Assembly (NCBI GenBank): GCA_016699675.1
Contig: CP064985.1
Span: 2,294,001 to 2,358,000 of the forward strand
Direction of reading: 5' to 3'
From: Austwickia sp.
GTDB lineage: Bacteria > Actinomycetota > Actinomycetes > Actinomycetales > Dermatophilaceae
DNA length: 64,000 bases
In this document: positions 63,208 to 64,000 of the stretch, piece by piece
Position numbering within the stretch: the first letter of the stretch is position 1
Layout of the letters: the number at the start of each line of letters is the position of its first letter
Notes under the pieces: model-generated
Seen by the model: only the letters and a program-made list of their open reading frames with translations
Database searches by the model: none
Told to the model about the DNA's origin: nothing
Made by a program: the position numbers and the translations under genes

Positions 63208-64000
63208 GCGGTGACTCCTGGGTCGGCGGTGATGCGGCGGACGTAGTCACGGGTCTCGGCGTACGGCGGGATGCCCCCGTACCGCTGCACCGCGCCCGGC
63301 CCGGCGTTGTACGCCGCGAGCGCGAGCGAGGTCGACCCGAAGGTCTTGAGTCCGTCGCGGAGCAGCCGGGCGGCGCCGTCGACGGCCTGGGCCGGGTCTC
63401 GGGGATTGACTCCGAGCCCGCTCGCCGTCGCGGGCATGATCTGCATGAGTCCGATGGCGCCCGCGGAGCTGACCGCGCTCGGGTTGAACGCGCTCTCCTG
63501 CTTGGCCACCGCCGCGAGCAGGGTCGCCGGCACGCCGTACTTGGCCTCGGCCTGCCGGAACAACGCGGCGTACTGCGTCGGCGCCTGGGCGAGCGCGGAA
63601 CCCGCGGGAACCCCCGAGGCCCCCGCCGGGCCAGAGGCGCCCGTCAGGCGCACCGCGGCGTCGCCGTCCGACACGATCCGACGGATCGCGACGGGCGTCG
63701 CGTAGACGCTCTGGACCTTGACGTTCTCCCCCGGCTGGGGCGCCGCGATCATCTTGCCGTCGCCGGCGTAGATCGCGATGTGGTCCACGGGGCTGCCGAA
63801 GGCGAGGAGGTCGCCGGGCTTCGCCTGGGCCAGCGAGGCGACCGGCGTGCCCATCCGGGCCTGGTCGGCGGCCACCCGCGGCATCGTGATGCCCAGGTCG
63901 CCGTACGCCTTCTGCACCAGCCCCGAGCAGTCGAGTCCGGCGGCGGTGGTGCCGCCCCAGACGTACGGGACGCCGAGGTATTTTGACGCGGCCTGCACGA
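63204..64000 (-). CDS. NlpC/P60 plus lytic-transglycosylase cell-wall enzyme, 5'-partial
   Basis: The frame is open to the window edge, giving about 265 C-terminal residues. First is an NlpC/P60 domain, VPYVWGGTTAAGLDCSGLVQKAYG (catalytic Cys) with SPVDHIAIYAGDG (His). Second is an SLT domain, LLAAVAKQESAFNPSAVSSAGAIGLMQIMPATASGLG (catalytic Glu in KQESAF) and LALAAYNAGPGAVQRYGG. The pairing suggests a remodelling enzyme that opens peptidoglycan for the rod. Location next to fliK fits such flagellum-linked hydrolases. The start is beyond 64000. Confidence 0.9.
   Translation of the reverse strand, partial: VQAASKYLGVPYVWGGTTAAGLDCSGLVQKAYGDLGITMPRVAADQARMGTPVASLAQAKPGDLLAFGSPVDHIAIYAGDGKMIAAPQPGENVKVQSVYATPVAIRRIVSDGDAAVRLTGASGPAGASGVPAGSALAQAPTQYAALFRQAEAKYGVPATLLAAVAKQESAFNPSAVSSAGAIGLMQIMPATASGLGVNPRDPAQAVDGAARLLRDGLKTFGSTSLALAAYNAGPGAVQRYGGIPPYAETRDYVRRITADPGVTA

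Overview
The window is high-GC DNA from a flagellated actinobacterium. The signs are a class I lysyl-tRNA synthetase, BldC, a DUF3073 protein beside purM, a DUF3151 protein upstream of purA, a separate purS, an IdeR/DtxR-type iron box, and frequent GTG starts with 4-nt ATGA/GTGA gene overlaps. I cannot name the genus; a motile Micrococcales-type lineage is a guess.

Layout. 1-7.3 kb: a DUF3151 tail, a YdeI/DUF1905-like gene and the remains of a fructan/sucrose locus. The locus has a LacI regulator, a GH32 glycosidase and a sugar-binding protein cut off by an IS3-type element (IS A), which itself carries a second, nested IS3-type element (IS B). No permease genes remain. 7.5-16 kb: purA-lysS, an AbiEi/DUF559-like protein, an acyl-CoA synthetase and a HelD/HelR-like helicase, with 64-bp palindromes in the gaps. 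16.6-24.5 kb: purD-purC, a frameshifted kup on the other strand, then purS-purQ-purL. 25-30 kb: a TetR regulator divergent from an MFS exporter, and an orphan membrane histidine kinase. 30-41 kb: the efeUOB iron-uptake operon behind an iron box, a spermidine-synthase-like protein, an OPT transporter with a nonsense codon, a BisC-like molybdoenzyme and a zinc alcohol dehydrogenase. 41-46 kb: a sterol-carrier-like protein, an F420-type oxidoreductase, purF-purM, DUF3073 and bldC. 46-64 kb: flagellar genes (csrA, fliW, flgN, two tandem FliA-type sigma factors, flagellin, motB, motA, flbD, flgE, flgD, fliK and a cell-wall hydrolase), interrupted by an IS3-type element (IS C), an IS1380-type element and a toxin-antitoxin pair with a broken toxin.

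Function. Eight de novo purine genes (purA, D, C, S, Q, L, F, M) lie in this stretch in several small operons. The flagellar part holds the genes expected for a CsrA-FliW-flagellin feedback circuit, and the flagellin leader carries five GGA motifs over its ribosome binding site.

Caution. Many reading frames are interrupted by one base (kup, MFS tail, PIN toxin, IS A orfB, IS B orfA, the IS1380 transposase twice) or by a nonsense codon (OPT). Several sit in G or C runs, so genuine gene decay and assembly error cannot be separated from this sequence alone. No tRNA, rRNA or CRISPR array was recognised.
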